From Methylobacterium aquaticum (GTDB lineage: Bacteria; Pseudomonadota; Alphaproteobacteria; Rhizobiales; Beijerinckiaceae): 38,259 nucleotides of DNA. Under the pieces are notes generated by a model. That model was not told where the DNA came from, did not search any database, and was given only the letters and a program-made list of their open reading frames with translations. The stretch spans positions 1 through 38,259 of the forward strand of contig NZ_LABX01000169.1 of the NCBI RefSeq assembly GCF_001043915.1, given 5' to 3'. Positions 15,755 through 24,794 of the stretch are shown here, piece after piece (position 1 is the first letter of the stretch; each line of letters begins with the position of its first letter). The position numbers and the translations under genes are program-made.

Positions 15755-17782
15755 ATGAATTCCGAACCCAACCCGATCGACACCTACCCGCATTGGTGGC
15801 GGCTGCTGTTCGGCCGCTTCACCCTCGAATCCCTGCCGCTCCACGAGCCGATCGTGGTGGGCACCTTCATCGTCGTGGCCCTGGGCGGCCTCGCCGTCCT
15901 CGCGGCGATCACGCGCTACAAGCTCTGGGGTGTGCTGTGGCGCGACTGGTTCACCAGCGTCGACCACAAGAAGATCGGGATCATGTACATGGTCCTGGGC
16001 ATCGTCATGCTGCTGCGGGGCTTCGCCGACGCGGTGCTGATGCGCTCGCAGCAGGCGATCGCCCATGGCGGCGCCGAGGGCTTCCTGCCGCCACATCACT
16101 ACGACCAGATCTTCACCGCCCACGGCGTGATCATGATCTTCTTCGTGGCGATGCCGCTGGTCACCGGGCTGATGAACTTCGTGGTGCCGCTCCAGATCGG
16201 CGCCCGTGACGTCGCCTTCCCGTTCCTGAACAACTTCAGCTTCTGGATGACCACCGGCGGCGTCGTGCTGGCGATGATGTCGCTGTTCATCGGCGAGTTC
16301 GCCGCCACCGGCTGGCTCGCCTATCCGCCCTTGTCGAACATCGCCTACTCGCCGAGCGTCGGCGTCGACTACTACATTTGGGCGTTGCAGATCGCCGGCG
16401 TCGGCACGACGCTGTCGGGCGTCAACCTGATCGCCACCATCGTCAAGATGCGGGCGCCCGGCATGTCGATGATGAAGATGCCGGTTTTCACCTGGACCTC
16501 GCTCTGCACCAACATCCTGATCGTCGCCTCGTTCCCGGTGCTCGGCGCGGTGCTGGCGCTGCTCACCCTCGACCGCTACGTCGGCACCAACTTCTTCACG
16601 AACGATCTCGGCGGCAACCCGATGATGTACGTGAACCTGATCTGGATCTGGGGCCACCCCGAGGTCTACATCCTGGTGCTGCCGGCCTTCGGCATCTTCT
16701 CCGAGGTGACGTCGACCTTCTGCGGCAAGCGCCTGTTCGGCTACGCCTCGATGGTCTACGCCACGGTGGTCATCACCATCCTGTCCTACCTGGTCTGGCT
16801 GCACCACTTCTTCACCATGGGGTCGGGGGCGAGCGTCAACTCGTTCTTCGGCATCACCACGATGATCATCTCGATCCCGACCGGCGCGAAGATCTTCAAC
16901 TGGCTGTTCACCATGTATCGCGGCCGGATCCGCTTCGATCTGCCGATGATGTGGACCGTCGCCTTCATGCTGACCTTCGTCGTCGGCGGCATGACCGGGG
17001 TGCTGCTCGCCGTGCCTCCGGCCGACTTCGTGCTGCACAACTCGCTGTTCCTGGTCGCGCACTTCCACAACGTGATCATCGGCGGCGTGCTGTTCGGCCT
17101 CTTCGCCGGCATCTATTACTGGTGGCCGAAGGCGTTCGGCTTCCGCCTCGACCCGTTCTGGGGCAAGGTCTCGTTCTGGTGCTGGGTCGTCGGCTTCTGG
17201 GTCGCCTTCACGCCGCTCTACATCCTCGGCCTGATGGGTGTGACCCGGCGGATGAGCACCTTCCAGGGGACCGAATACCAGCCGCTCTTCGTCATCGCGG
17301 CCTTCGGCGCGGCCCTGGTGGCCTGTGGCATCGTCGCGATGCTGGTCCAGTTCGCCGTCAGCATCCTGCGGCGCGAGCAGCTTCGCGACGTCACCGGCGA
17401 CCCGTGGGGCGGCCGCACCCTCGAATGGGCCACCGCCTCGCCGCCGCCGGCCTACAACTTCGCCTTCACGCCGATGGTGCATGACGGCGATGCCTGGTGG
17501 GACATGAAGAGCCGCGGCTACAAGCGTCCGCTGGAGGGCTACAAGGCCATCCACATGCCCAAGAACACCGGCGCCGGCGTGGTCATCTCCGGGATCGCCA
17601 CGGTCTTCGGCATCGCCATGGTGTGGCACATCTGGTGGCTCGCGGTGATCGCCTTCGTCGGCGTGATCGCCGCCACCATCACCCACACCTTCAACTACGA
17701 CCGCGACTATTACATCCCTGCCGACGAGGTCGCGCGGACCGAGGACGAGCGCACCCGCGCGCTGGCCCTCGTGAAGGCCTGA
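15755..17782 (+). CDS. cyoB: Ubiquinol oxidase subunit I (CyoB)
   Basis: Catalytic subunit I, 675 residues (E. coli 663), which reduces O2 to water and pumps protons. The quinol-site residues equivalent to E. coli Arg71, Asp75, His98 and Gln101 are present in LLRGFADA and HHYDQIF. The heme-copper ligands are seen in TAHGVIM, WGHPEVYILVLP (His with the cross-linked Tyr), LHHFFTMG and AHFHNVIIGG. The D-channel Asp lies in LQIGARDVAFPF and the K-channel Lys in IPTGAKIFNW. All key residues are intact, so the enzyme should be an A-type proton pump. The downstream cyoC starts 10 bp after its stop. Confidence 0.97.
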   Translation: MNSEPNPIDTYPHWWRLLFGRFTLESLPLHEPIVVGTFIVVALGGLAVLAAITRYKLWGVLWRDWFTSVDHKKIGIMYMVLGIVMLLRGFADAVLMRSQQAIAHGGAEGFLPPHHYDQIFTAHGVIMIFFVAMPLVTGLMNFVVPLQIGARDVAFPFLNNFSFWMTTGGVVLAMMSLFIGEFAATGWLAYPPLSNIAYSPSVGVDYYIWALQIAGVGTTLSGVNLIATIVKMRAPGMSMMKMPVFTWTSLCTNILIVASFPVLGAVLALLTLDRYVGTNFFTNDLGGNPMMYVNLIWIWGHPEVYILVLPAFGIFSEVTSTFCGKRLFGYASMVYATVVITILSYLVWLHHFFTMGSGASVNSFFGITTMIISIPTGAKIFNWLFTMYRGRIRFDLPMMWTVAFMLTFVVGGMTGVLLAVPPADFVLHNSLFLVAHFHNVIIGGVLFGLFAGIYYWWPKAFGFRLDPFWGKVSFWCWVVGFWVAFTPLYILGLMGVTRRMSTFQGTEYQPLFVIAAFGAALVACGIVAMLVQFAVSILRREQLRDVTGDPWGGRTLEWATASPPPAYNFAFTPMVHDGDAWWDMKSRGYKRPLEGYKAIHMPKNTGAGVVISGIATVFGIAMVWHIWWLAVIAFVGVIAATITHTFNYDRDYYIPADEVARTEDERTRALALVKA

Positions 17783-17792
17783 GGAATCCGCC

Positions 17793-18422
17793 ATGGCACA
17801 GTCACATCCGGTCGCGGCGGACGACGCCGAGCTACGCTTCTATGTCGCCGACGAGCACGGTCACGCCGAGGGCGGGACCATGCTCGGGTTCTGGCTCTAC
17901 CTGATGAGCGACTGCCTGATCTTCGCGATCCTGTTCGCGACATATGGCGTGCTCGGACGGAATTACGCGGCGGGCCCGTCCGGGGCGGACCTGTTCGATC
18001 TCAAGCTCGTGGCGGTGAACACCTCCATGCTGCTGTTCTCCTCCATCACCTATGGCTTTGCCATGCTGGAGATGGAGAAGGGCGACCAGCGGATGACGCA
18101 ACGGTGGCTCGCGATCACCGGGGCGTTCGGCCTCTGCTTCATCGGCCTCGAACTCTACGAGTTCGCCCACCTGATCCACGAGGGCGCCACGCCCCAGCGC
18201 AGCGCCTTCCTGTCCTCGTTCTTCACCCTGGTGGGGACGCACGGCCTGCACGTCACCTTCGGGTTGATCTGGCTCGTGACCCTGATGGTGCAGGTGCACC
18301 AGCGCGGCCTGATCCCGGCCAATCGCCGCCGGCTGATGTGCCTGAGCATGTTCTGGCACTTCCTCGACGTGATCTGGATCGGCGTCTTCACCTTCGTCTA
18401 CCTGATGGGGTCCCTGAAATGA
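17793..18422 (+). CDS. cyoC: Ubiquinol oxidase subunit III (CyoC)
   Basis: Subunit III, 209 residues with five predicted helices (E. coli 204). The blocks LGFWLYLMSDCLIFAILFATYGVL, the conserved Glu in GLELYEFAHLIHEG, and GTHGLHVTFGLIWL are the family signature. The C terminus FWHFLDVIWIGVFTFVYLMGS is typical. It starts 10 bp after cyoB and its stop overlaps the cyoD start by four bases (ATGA), which marks tight translational coupling. Confidence 0.95.
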   Translation: MAQSHPVAADDAELRFYVADEHGHAEGGTMLGFWLYLMSDCLIFAILFATYGVLGRNYAAGPSGADLFDLKLVAVNTSMLLFSSITYGFAMLEMEKGDQRMTQRWLAITGAFGLCFIGLELYEFAHLIHEGATPQRSAFLSSFFTLVGTHGLHVTFGLIWLVTLMVQVHQRGLIPANRRRLMCLSMFWHFLDVIWIGVFTFVYLMGSLK

Positions 18423-18829
18423 GCGCCCGCGCTCCCGTTTCCGACGGCCGTCACGCCGAGACCGTGCAGGTCGAGGTCGTGCACGACCATCACGAGGCCG
18501 GCCACGGCAGCCGGAAGGAGTACATCACCGGCTTCGTCCTGTCGGTGATCCTGACGGCGATCCCGTTCTGGCTGGTGATGGCCGAGGTCTTTTCGGATTC
18601 CCGCGTCACCTCGCTGGTCATCATGGCCTTCGCGGTGGCGCAGATCGTGGTCCACATGGTCTACTTCCTGCACATGAATGCGCGCTCGGAAGGCGGCTGG
18701 ACCATGATGGCGCTGATCTTCACGATCGTGCTCGTGGTGATCGCACTCTCGGGCTCGCTCTGGGTGATGTACCACCTCAACGCCAACATGATGCCGATGT
18801 CGCCGGGCGACATGCGCACCATGCCGTGA
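18419..18829 (+). CDS. cyoD: Ubiquinol oxidase subunit IV (CyoD)
   Basis: A small three-helix subunit IV, 136 residues (E. coli 109), needed for assembly and stability of the quinol oxidase. The hallmark block is RKEYITGFVLSVILTAIPFW followed by AQIVVHMVYFLHMN. It has an N-terminal extension of about 25 residues with a His-rich patch (HDHHEAGH) not found in the E. coli protein. The ATG overlaps the cyoC stop by four bases, and the stop overlaps the SURF1 start by four bases. Confidence 0.93.
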   Translation: MSARAPVSDGRHAETVQVEVVHDHHEAGHGSRKEYITGFVLSVILTAIPFWLVMAEVFSDSRVTSLVIMAFAVAQIVVHMVYFLHMNARSEGGWTMMALIFTIVLVVIALSGSLWVMYHLNANMMPMSPGDMRTMP

Positions 18830-19578
18830 CGGCGGGCAACGATCATCCGGCACCGGCCGGGGCGATCGCGCCCCGGACCGCCCCGGGGGCCAAGCGTCTT
18901 CTCCTGATCGGGCTCTCGCTCCTGGCGACGGCCCTGTTCCTCGCCCTCGGACTCTGGCAGGTCGAGCGCCGGGCCTGGAAGCTCGATCTCATCGCCCGCG
19001 TCGAGGCCCGGCTCGCCGCCGCCCCGGTGCCCGCCCCCGGCCGGGCCGCATGGCCCATGCTCTCCCGCGACGGCGACGAGTATCGCCGCGTCACGGCGAA
19101 CGGCCGGTTCCTGCCCGACCGCGCCGTCCGCACCATGGCGGTGACCGAGAAGGGCGCAGGATCCTGGCTCGTCGTTCCCCTGGTCACCGAGGCCGGCGAC
19201 ACGATCCTCGTCAATCGCGGCTTCGTGCCGGCCGACGGCCACGCGCCCGCCGCCGACCGGGAGGGGACCGTGACGGTGACGGGCCTGCTGCGGATGCCCG
19301 AACCCGGCGGCGGTTTCCTGCGCAGCAACGATCCGGCCCGTGACCGCTGGTATTCCCGCGACGTCGCGGCGATCGCGGCGGCCAAGGGCCTCGGCCCGGT
19401 GGCGCCCTACTTCATCGACGCCGATGCCTCCGGCAACGGCCCGGGACGGCCGGTCGGCGGGCTCACCGTCGTGGCGTTCCGCAACCACCACCTGATCTAT
19501 GCCCTGACCTGGTTCGGCCTCGCGGCGATGGCGGGCTATGCCGCCGTCCGAACGCTGTGGGAGCCACCGCCGCGGTGA
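18826..19578 (+). CDS. SURF1 family oxidase assembly protein
   Basis: A 250-residue membrane protein with two helices (about 24-43 and 222-240) flanking a periplasmic domain. The motif LGLWQVERRAWKLDLI after helix 1 and RNHHLIYALTWFGLA at helix 2 identify SURF1. The family helps insert heme a into subunit I of heme-copper oxidases. It starts at a GTG overlapping the cyoD stop by four bases, so it belongs to the cyo operon. In Paracoccus denitrificans a dedicated SURF1 paralogue serves the quinol oxidase; the same is inferred here. Its presence raises the question whether this oxidase uses heme a (ba3) instead of heme o; no cyoE/ctaB is in the window. Confidence 0.9.
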   Translation: MTAGNDHPAPAGAIAPRTAPGAKRLLLIGLSLLATALFLALGLWQVERRAWKLDLIARVEARLAAAPVPAPGRAAWPMLSRDGDEYRRVTANGRFLPDRAVRTMAVTEKGAGSWLVVPLVTEAGDTILVNRGFVPADGHAPAADREGTVTVTGLLRMPEPGGGFLRSNDPARDRWYSRDVAAIAAAKGLGPVAPYFIDADASGNGPGRPVGGLTVVAFRNHHLIYALTWFGLAAMAGYAAVRTLWEPPPR

Positions 19579-19600
19579 GGCGGTGCTCGCCGCGTTCCAC

Positions 19601-19645
19601 CCGATCGGTGGCCGGGGCGGCCGGACCGTGGCCCCGACCGGTCGG
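19601..19645. terminator. Terminator-like hairpin between SURF1 and FUSC genes
   Basis: CCGATCGGT (19601-19609) pairs with ACCGGTCGG (19637-19645) with one G-T wobble, continued inside by CGGGGC with GCCCCG after a 3-base bulge. It lies between two convergent genes, 22 bp after one stop and 40 bp after the other. No T-run is present. Confidence 0.45.
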
Positions 19646-19685
19646 GCGGGCGCTCCAACACGCTCCGAGGGCCAAGATCCGGGGG

Positions 19686-21767
19686 CTACCTCCCCTCGCG
19701 CCCGCCAATCCCCGCCCGCTTCAACGTCCCGGCCAGCAGCTCGACCTGGGCGGCGATGCGCCCGAAAGCCGCCGAATCCGCCCCGTCCGGCTTCGGCGGC
19801 AGCCCGTCGCCCGACGCCGTGGCGGCGAGCGCCCGGGACAGCCAGTCGCGCCAGGCACGCCACGCCACCGCATCGGCGCCCACCGGCGCGGGCTCGTGGC
19901 GCAGGATGGCGAGGCGCCCGGCCATCCGGCGCAGGGTGGCGTCGGCGATCATCGCGGCCTCGATCCGGGAACGGCCGTGGCGCATCGGCTCCTGCAAGGC
20001 GCGCGACAGGGCGGCTTCGAGGTTGTTGCTGGCGAGCCCTGCCGCCCGGGCCGCGGCTTCGGCGGCGGACGGGCCTTCCCCTAAGCGCTCGGCCACCACC
20101 GCCTCGGCGTAGCGGGCATGGGTCTGGAGGGCGGCGCGAAGCGCATCGCGCACGCGGCCCGGCTCCCAGAGCGGCCACAGCAACAGGCCGGCCAGCACCG
20201 CGACCGCCCCGCCCAGCACCGTGAACAGGGCCCGCATCCCGACGATCTCCCAGGAGGAATGGCCGGGTTCGACGAGTTCCACCAGCACCACGACGAGGGG
20301 CGTCAGGCAGGCGATGAAGGTGCCGTAGCTCACGCCCTTCGCGGCGAAGCCGATGACGCTGAGCGGCACGATCATGGCGGCAAGGACCGGCGGCGAGGTC
20401 GCGTAGAAGGCGAGCACCGCCCCGATCACCCCGCCCAGCACTGTGCCGCCGATGCGCTCCAGCGCCCGCTGCCAGGTGGCGGCGTAGAAGGGCTGCATCG
20501 TCAGCACCACCGTGATGGTGAGCCAGTGGGTGAAGGGGCCCGGCCACCAGAAGGTGACGGCGAGCGCCGGCAGCGCCACCACACTCGCCCGCACGGCATG
20601 GCGCAGGTTGGCGGAGGACCAGGTGAGATTGGCGCGCAGCGGCTGCATCACGGTCTCGCGCCAGGGCGGGGCCGGGGCGCCGGCAATCCCGCCGCCTCCG
20701 GCCAGGTCCTCCGGCCCCGACAGCTTGGCGCCGATCCGCACCCGGTCGAGGATGTGCTCGGCCATCCGGCGATAGGCCGGGTCGGCATCGGCGGCGGGCT
20801 TCACCCGGGCGAGCGCCCGTTCGATGCGGCCGAGGTCCACCGGCCGGTCGCGGCGGATCGCCTTGCTGAGGATCTTCAGCATCGGCGGCAGCAGGCGCAG
20901 GAGCCTTGCGGCTTGCGCCCGCTGCGCCGGGGTGGCGCGCTCCAGGTAATCCGACAGGGCGATCATCACCCCGAACAGCTGCTCGGCCGCTTCGAGCCGG
21001 ATCAGCGCCCGGGCGTTGCGCTCCGAGAGCCGGGCGCGGCTGCGGGCGAGTTCCAGGACCAGGGTGCGGGCGGCCTCGATCGCGTCGCGCACCGCCCGGC
21101 GGTGGCCCCGCGCATGGGCCTCCCAGACCGCGGGATCGGTGCCCTGGGGCTCGGCCGAGAGCCGGCGCAGGTCGCGGGCGAGGCGCGACAGGCCGCGCCA
21201 GACGCCCCCGATCGCCGCATGGGCGGGCCGGTAGGGGTGGAGCCGCCACACGACCAGGGCCAGGAAGGCGGCCCAGAGCCCGCCGGCCCAGAACATCCCG
21301 GCGACGACGACGCCCTGATGCAGGGTCAGGGCCCGGTCGAGGGCGAGGCAGAGCACCACCACCAGCACGTTGCCGACGGTCTGGGCCGGCACGCCCCAGA
21401 CCCGCGCGAAGGTGCAGCCGAAGATGACGACCACGGCCACCGGCAGCACCAGGGCCGGCCCGTAGCCCTCCATCACCCCGAAGGCGCCCCAGACCACGCC
21501 GCCGAGCCCCGCGAAGGCGAGGAGCGCCCGCAGGCGCGGCCGGATCGGCCCGCCGACATCGCAGAAGCAGGTGAGGAAGGCGGCGAGCGCCATGGTGAGG
21601 AGCGGCGGCCAGGCCAGCCAGCCTTCGAGCAGGATGATGCTCGCGAAGGCGACGGCCGCCCGCAGGCCCTCGGCGATGTTGAGGCCGGTGAGGTCCGGCG
21701 CCACCGGCAACCGGGTGAGGTCCGGACCGGGCTCGCGCAGGGTTCCGCGGCGGATCGAGAGCTTCAT
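19686..21767 (-). CDS. FUSC family membrane protein (aromatic acid/fusaric acid efflux type)
   Basis: A 693-residue inner-membrane protein with two clusters of hydrophobic helices (about 35-175 and 415-540) separated by a soluble helical region, and a soluble C-terminal tail. This duplicated layout is that of the FUSC/AaeB/YccS family; the second half has WWPGPFTHWLTITVVLTMQPFYAATWQRALERIGGT, the typical FUSC core. Members pump out aromatic acids or fusaric acid, usually with an HlyD-type partner, which is not present here. The ATG at 21767 is chosen because the sequence upstream in the same frame is not protein-like; no good Shine-Dalgarno is seen. 152 bp separate it from the methyltransferase gene upstream. 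Confidence 0.82.
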   Translation of the reverse strand: MKLSIRRGTLREPGPDLTRLPVAPDLTGLNIAEGLRAAVAFASIILLEGWLAWPPLLTMALAAFLTCFCDVGGPIRPRLRALLAFAGLGGVVWGAFGVMEGYGPALVLPVAVVVIFGCTFARVWGVPAQTVGNVLVVVLCLALDRALTLHQGVVVAGMFWAGGLWAAFLALVVWRLHPYRPAHAAIGGVWRGLSRLARDLRRLSAEPQGTDPAVWEAHARGHRRAVRDAIEAARTLVLELARSRARLSERNARALIRLEAAEQLFGVMIALSDYLERATPAQRAQAARLLRLLPPMLKILSKAIRRDRPVDLGRIERALARVKPAADADPAYRRMAEHILDRVRIGAKLSGPEDLAGGGGIAGAPAPPWRETVMQPLRANLTWSSANLRHAVRASVVALPALAVTFWWPGPFTHWLTITVVLTMQPFYAATWQRALERIGGTVLGGVIGAVLAFYATSPPVLAAMIVPLSVIGFAAKGVSYGTFIACLTPLVVVLVELVEPGHSSWEIVGMRALFTVLGGAVAVLAGLLLWPLWEPGRVRDALRAALQTHARYAEAVVAERLGEGPSAAEAAARAAGLASNNLEAALSRALQEPMRHGRSRIEAAMIADATLRRMAGRLAILRHEPAPVGADAVAWRAWRDWLSRALAATASGDGLPPKPDGADSAAFGRIAAQVELLAGTLKRAGIGGREGR

Positions 21768-21919
21768 CGGGCGGGAGGGATCACGGGTCGCTCGGATCGG
21801 GGCGGCGTCGGGCGGCGCAGCCGGCTGTCGCCAAGCCGGGAGCCCGGGGGCCGGCGCCGGCCCCGATCGGCCCCTGCCCCAGCGTCCGTTATAGGACGTG
21901 GCGCAGCCCCGTGAAGCGC

Positions 21920-22702
21920 TCAAGCCGGTGGGGGCGCCGGATGGACGGGCCGGGCCGCCACCGGCGTGGCGGCGCGGCGGCAGAGATAGACTTCCTCTTC
22001 CGGATGCGCCTCGATCCGGAAGCCCGAGGCCCGCAGCATCGCCTCGGTGCAGGCCCGGTTGGGCGCCCACCAGTTGGTCGGGTCGCCAGCATAGCGATGC
22101 TCGATGAAGTGCAGCTTCGGGTAGCCGGGATCGTCGAACCGGCCGGCATCGAAGAAGTCGTAATCCTCCGCCACCGGCGCCACGATACTGGCGCCACGCT
22201 GCATCGACTGGAACACCATCAGGTCGCCGGCGACATGGGCGTGGATCAGGTCGAGGGCGAGCAAAGGGTGGCGCAGGTGATAGAGCACCCCCATGAACAG
22301 CACCACGTCGAAGCGCTCCCCCAGGGCGCCGACATCGTAGACCGAGAGGTTGCGGAACTCGATGGTCGCGCCCAGCGCCTCGGCGGCGAAGCGGGCTTGC
22401 GCCAGATAGCGCTCGTCCTCGTCGATCCCGAGCACCCGGGCGGCGCCCCGCCGCTTCATCGCGACGGCGTAGAAGCCGGCATTGCAGCCGATATCGAGCA
22501 CGGTCTTGCCGGTGAGGTCGGCCGGCACCGCGTCGGCGAAGGTGCGCCACTTCACCATCGGGTAATCGCCGAGGAAGTGGCCAGGCGCCGTGAACACGCC
22601 AGGCGCGATCTCGATGTTGTGGAACCAGGGGCCCAGCGCCTCGGCGCGTTCGCGCAAGGACTGGGCGCGCAAGGACTGGGCGCGCAAGCGGTCGTCGGTC
22701 AT
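21920..22702 (-). CDS. SAM-dependent methyltransferase, TIGR04290-like
   Basis: A 260-residue class I methyltransferase. The SAM motif is VLDIGCNAGFYAVAMKRRGA, followed by the acidic GIDEDERYL; the blocks FHNIEIAPGVFTAPGHFLGDYP and FMGVLYHLRHPLLALDLI resemble the TIGR04290/CmoB-like group, and WWAPNRACTEAMLRASGF lies near the C terminus. Substrate unknown. The ATG overlaps the stop of the histidine phosphatase gene by four bases, so the two are translationally coupled. The N terminus contains a tandem LRAQS repeat encoded by a 15-bp DNA repeat. Confidence 0.82.
   Translation of the reverse strand: MTDDRLRAQSLRAQSLRERAEALGPWFHNIEIAPGVFTAPGHFLGDYPMVKWRTFADAVPADLTGKTVLDIGCNAGFYAVAMKRRGAARVLGIDEDERYLAQARFAAEALGATIEFRNLSVYDVGALGERFDVVLFMGVLYHLRHPLLALDLIHAHVAGDLMVFQSMQRGASIVAPVAEDYDFFDAGRFDDPGYPKLHFIEHRYAGDPTNWWAPNRACTEAMLRASGFRIEAHPEEEVYLCRRAATPVAARPVHPAPPPA
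22651..22689. repeat. 15-bp tandem repeat in the methyltransferase 5' coding region
   Basis: CGCGCAAGGACTGGG occurs twice head to tail (22651-22665 and 22666-22680), followed by a partial third copy to 22689. On the coding (minus) strand it encodes LRAQS-LRAQS-LRERA. The unit is a multiple of three, so copy changes would keep the frame. Confidence 0.85.
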
Positions 22703-23310
22703 GCGTGGCTCCCCAGGAACGCCCGCTCGTTCAGGCTCTCGACCTTGGCGCCCCAGGCGCCCAGCACCAGCACGCTCACCGACGCCGGGCCGATCTCGAA
22801 TCGGTGCGTGGCATCCGCCCCGAGCCCGAGGGCATGGGCGATCACGAGCTTGATCACCTCGGCATGGCTGACGAGGGCGAGGCGGGCATCGCCGTGGCGC
22901 GCGTGCAGGTCTTCCAGGCCCCGCAGCACCCGGGCCTGCGCGTCCAGGGCCGTCTCGCCCCCCGGCGGCCGGGTGACGTGGCGAGCCTGGTTCCAGCCGG
23001 CCCAGGTCGGATCGCCGTTCAGGTCGTCGAAACTCGTCCCCGTCCAGGCGCCGAAATCGATCTCGTCGAGGGCCGGCAGGGTCTCGACGGTCAGCCCGGC
23101 CCGGGCCGCGAGCGGGGCGGCAGTCTCCTGGGCCCGCTCCCGCGGCGAGGCATGGATGGCCGCCAGCCCCTCGCCGGCGAGGCGTTCGGCCACCATCACG
23201 GCCTGCGCCCTCCCCTCGCGCCCGAGCGTCACACCGGGCATTCGCCCGCACAGGATGCGGCCGATCCGGTCATGGGCGGCGTGCCGCACCAGGAAGAAGG
23301 TCGTGGTCAT
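22699..23310 (-). CDS. Histidine phosphatase family protein (phosphoglycerate mutase-like)
   Basis: A 203-residue histidine phosphatase. The catalytic His10 is in LVRHA; the second Arg is in SPRERAQETA, the acid residue in ALDEIDFGAWTG, and the C-terminal His in LVSHAEVI. All four catalytic elements are intact, so it should be an active phosphatase of the GpmB/CobC-like group; substrate unknown. The start ATG at 23310 has GGAGG three bases before it, which is close; ATG 23322 lacks any ribosome site. It is followed by the methyltransferase gene with a four-base ATGA overlap. Confidence 0.85.
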   Translation of the reverse strand: MTTTFFLVRHAAHDRIGRILCGRMPGVTLGREGRAQAVMVAERLAGEGLAAIHASPRERAQETAAPLAARAGLTVETLPALDEIDFGAWTGTSFDDLNGDPTWAGWNQARHVTRPPGGETALDAQARVLRGLEDLHARHGDARLALVSHAEVIKLVIAHALGLGADATHRFEIGPASVSVLVLGAWGAKVESLNERAFLGSHA

Positions 23311-23561
23311 GCGCCTCCGGCCCATCGTGGTCGGGAAGCCAGATAGGCTTGGGCGCGGGGGCGGCCATGCGCGGATGGCACATGGCAGGATCGTTTTTGG
23401 GGGCCGCATGGTGCGGCGAGGCGAGCCCCGGATGCACGATCCGCCTCATCCATCCACAAGAGAACAGAGCAGAGGCTCGACCATCCCAGGCTGCGCTCCC
23501 GCCGCCAGCGCCGCTCGCACAGCCAGACCGGGATTTTCTCCGCGTCGCGGACCGTCCCCTC

Positions 23562-24794
23562 TCACCATCGGATCAGCGAGTTCAGCAAGAAGCCGGGATC
23601 AGTCAGGTGCGCCTCGGCGGGGGTGATGTCCGCTTCGATGAGCTTGCGGCCGACCATGTAGGTCGCGGGCTCGTTGATCGCGTCGACGGCGATCAGCGAC
23701 GATCGTCGGAAGTACCAGACGGATTGCGACCCGGGTCGCTTGCCCGGGCGCACGAGGGTCGCATCGTAGCCCGTGCTCAGCCCGGCGATCTGGAGCCGCA
23801 CGTCGTACTGGTTCGACCAGAACCAGGGCTTGGGCCGGTAGGGGCTCTCCCGGCCGCAGAGGGTGGAGGCGGCGGTCTCGCCTTGTGCGATCGCGTTCTG
23901 GACCGATTCGAGCCGGATGCGGCCGCCGGCATGGGGGACGCTCGTGCAATCGCCGGCGGCGACGATGGAAGGGTCCGAGGTCCGGCACCGATCGTCGACC
24001 GCGATTCCGTTCTCGACGGCAAGGCCGGCGCGCGCCGCCAGTTCCACCACCGGCGCGGTCCCGATTCCGACCAGGACGAGGTCGACGGGCAGTTCGCTCC
24101 CGTCCGACAGGATCGCGCGGGCGACGCGATCCTGTCCCGAGAGGGCCACGAGGCCGATGCCTTCCAGGAGGCGAACGCCGTTCCGACGATGCAGTTCCCG
24201 GAAGTAGTCGGAGGTCGGCTCGGCCGCGACGCGGTGAAGGATGCGCGGGGCGGCCTCCAGAACCGTCACCGTCCGCCCCGCGCCCGACACGACTGCCGCC
24301 ACCTCCAGCCCGACATAGCCGCCGCCGACGATGAGGACGCGGCTCGCGCCGGCCAGGGCGGGGCGGAGCGCGTCGGCGTCGGCCCTGCGCCGGAGCACGT
24401 AGACGCCGGCGAGTGAACCGCCCACCGCCGCCGGCAGGCGGCGCGGCTCGCTGCCGAGGCAGAGGGCCAGATGGTCGTAGCCGACGACCGCTCCGTCATC
24501 GAGGCAGAGCGTCTTCGCTGCCCTGTCGATCGCGATGGCGGAGCGGCCGAGGCGCAGTTCGATTCCCTGCCCCTCGAACCAGTCGCGCGGGCGCAGCGAC
24601 AGGCCGTCGGCCGGAAGCTCCCCCTTGAGATAGTCCTTCGAGAGGGGCGGGCGCTGGTAGGGAACGACCGGCTCGTCGCCGATGAGGGTGATCCGGCGGT
24701 CCGGATCCAACGCGCGGAGCTTGGCGATCAAGGCGACGGCGGCTTGACCGGCGCCGACGACGACCGTGCGGGAGAGCATCGTGCCGGGCGTCAT
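23562..24794 (-). CDS. FAD-dependent ferredoxin reductase (putidaredoxin reductase type)
   Basis: A 410-residue NAD(P)H:ferredoxin oxidoreductase. The FAD Rossmann motif VVVGAGQAAVALIAKLR is at 11-27, followed by VPYQRPPLSKDYLKG, the signature of oxygenase-coupled reductases. The NAD(P)-binding motif is VLIVGGGYVGLEVA, and the second FAD motif is AAGDCTSVP. It would pass electrons from NAD(P)H to the ferredoxin encoded immediately upstream, whose stop overlaps its ATG by four bases. It is the last gene of the Rieske oxygenase operon; 251 bp without a gene follow. Confidence 0.92.
   Translation of the reverse strand: MTPGTMLSRTVVVGAGQAAVALIAKLRALDPDRRITLIGDEPVVPYQRPPLSKDYLKGELPADGLSLRPRDWFEGQGIELRLGRSAIAIDRAAKTLCLDDGAVVGYDHLALCLGSEPRRLPAAVGGSLAGVYVLRRRADADALRPALAGASRVLIVGGGYVGLEVAAVVSGAGRTVTVLEAAPRILHRVAAEPTSDYFRELHRRNGVRLLEGIGLVALSGQDRVARAILSDGSELPVDLVLVGIGTAPVVELAARAGLAVENGIAVDDRCRTSDPSIVAAGDCTSVPHAGGRIRLESVQNAIAQGETAASTLCGRESPYRPKPWFWSNQYDVRLQIAGLSTGYDATLVRPGKRPGSQSVWYFRRSSLIAVDAINEPATYMVGRKLIEADITPAEAHLTDPGFLLNSLIRW

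Noticed and set aside
15587..17794. 735-codon open frame on the minus strand opposite cyoB
   Set aside because: It is antisense to a fully conserved cyoB, its translation is His/Asp/Gly/Arg-rich without domains, and such frames arise from high GC at third codon positions.
18661..21249. 862-codon minus-strand frame across SURF1 and into the FUSC gene
   Set aside because: It is in a different frame from the FUSC protein, is low-complexity Pro/Arg/Gly-rich, and overlaps real genes on both strands.
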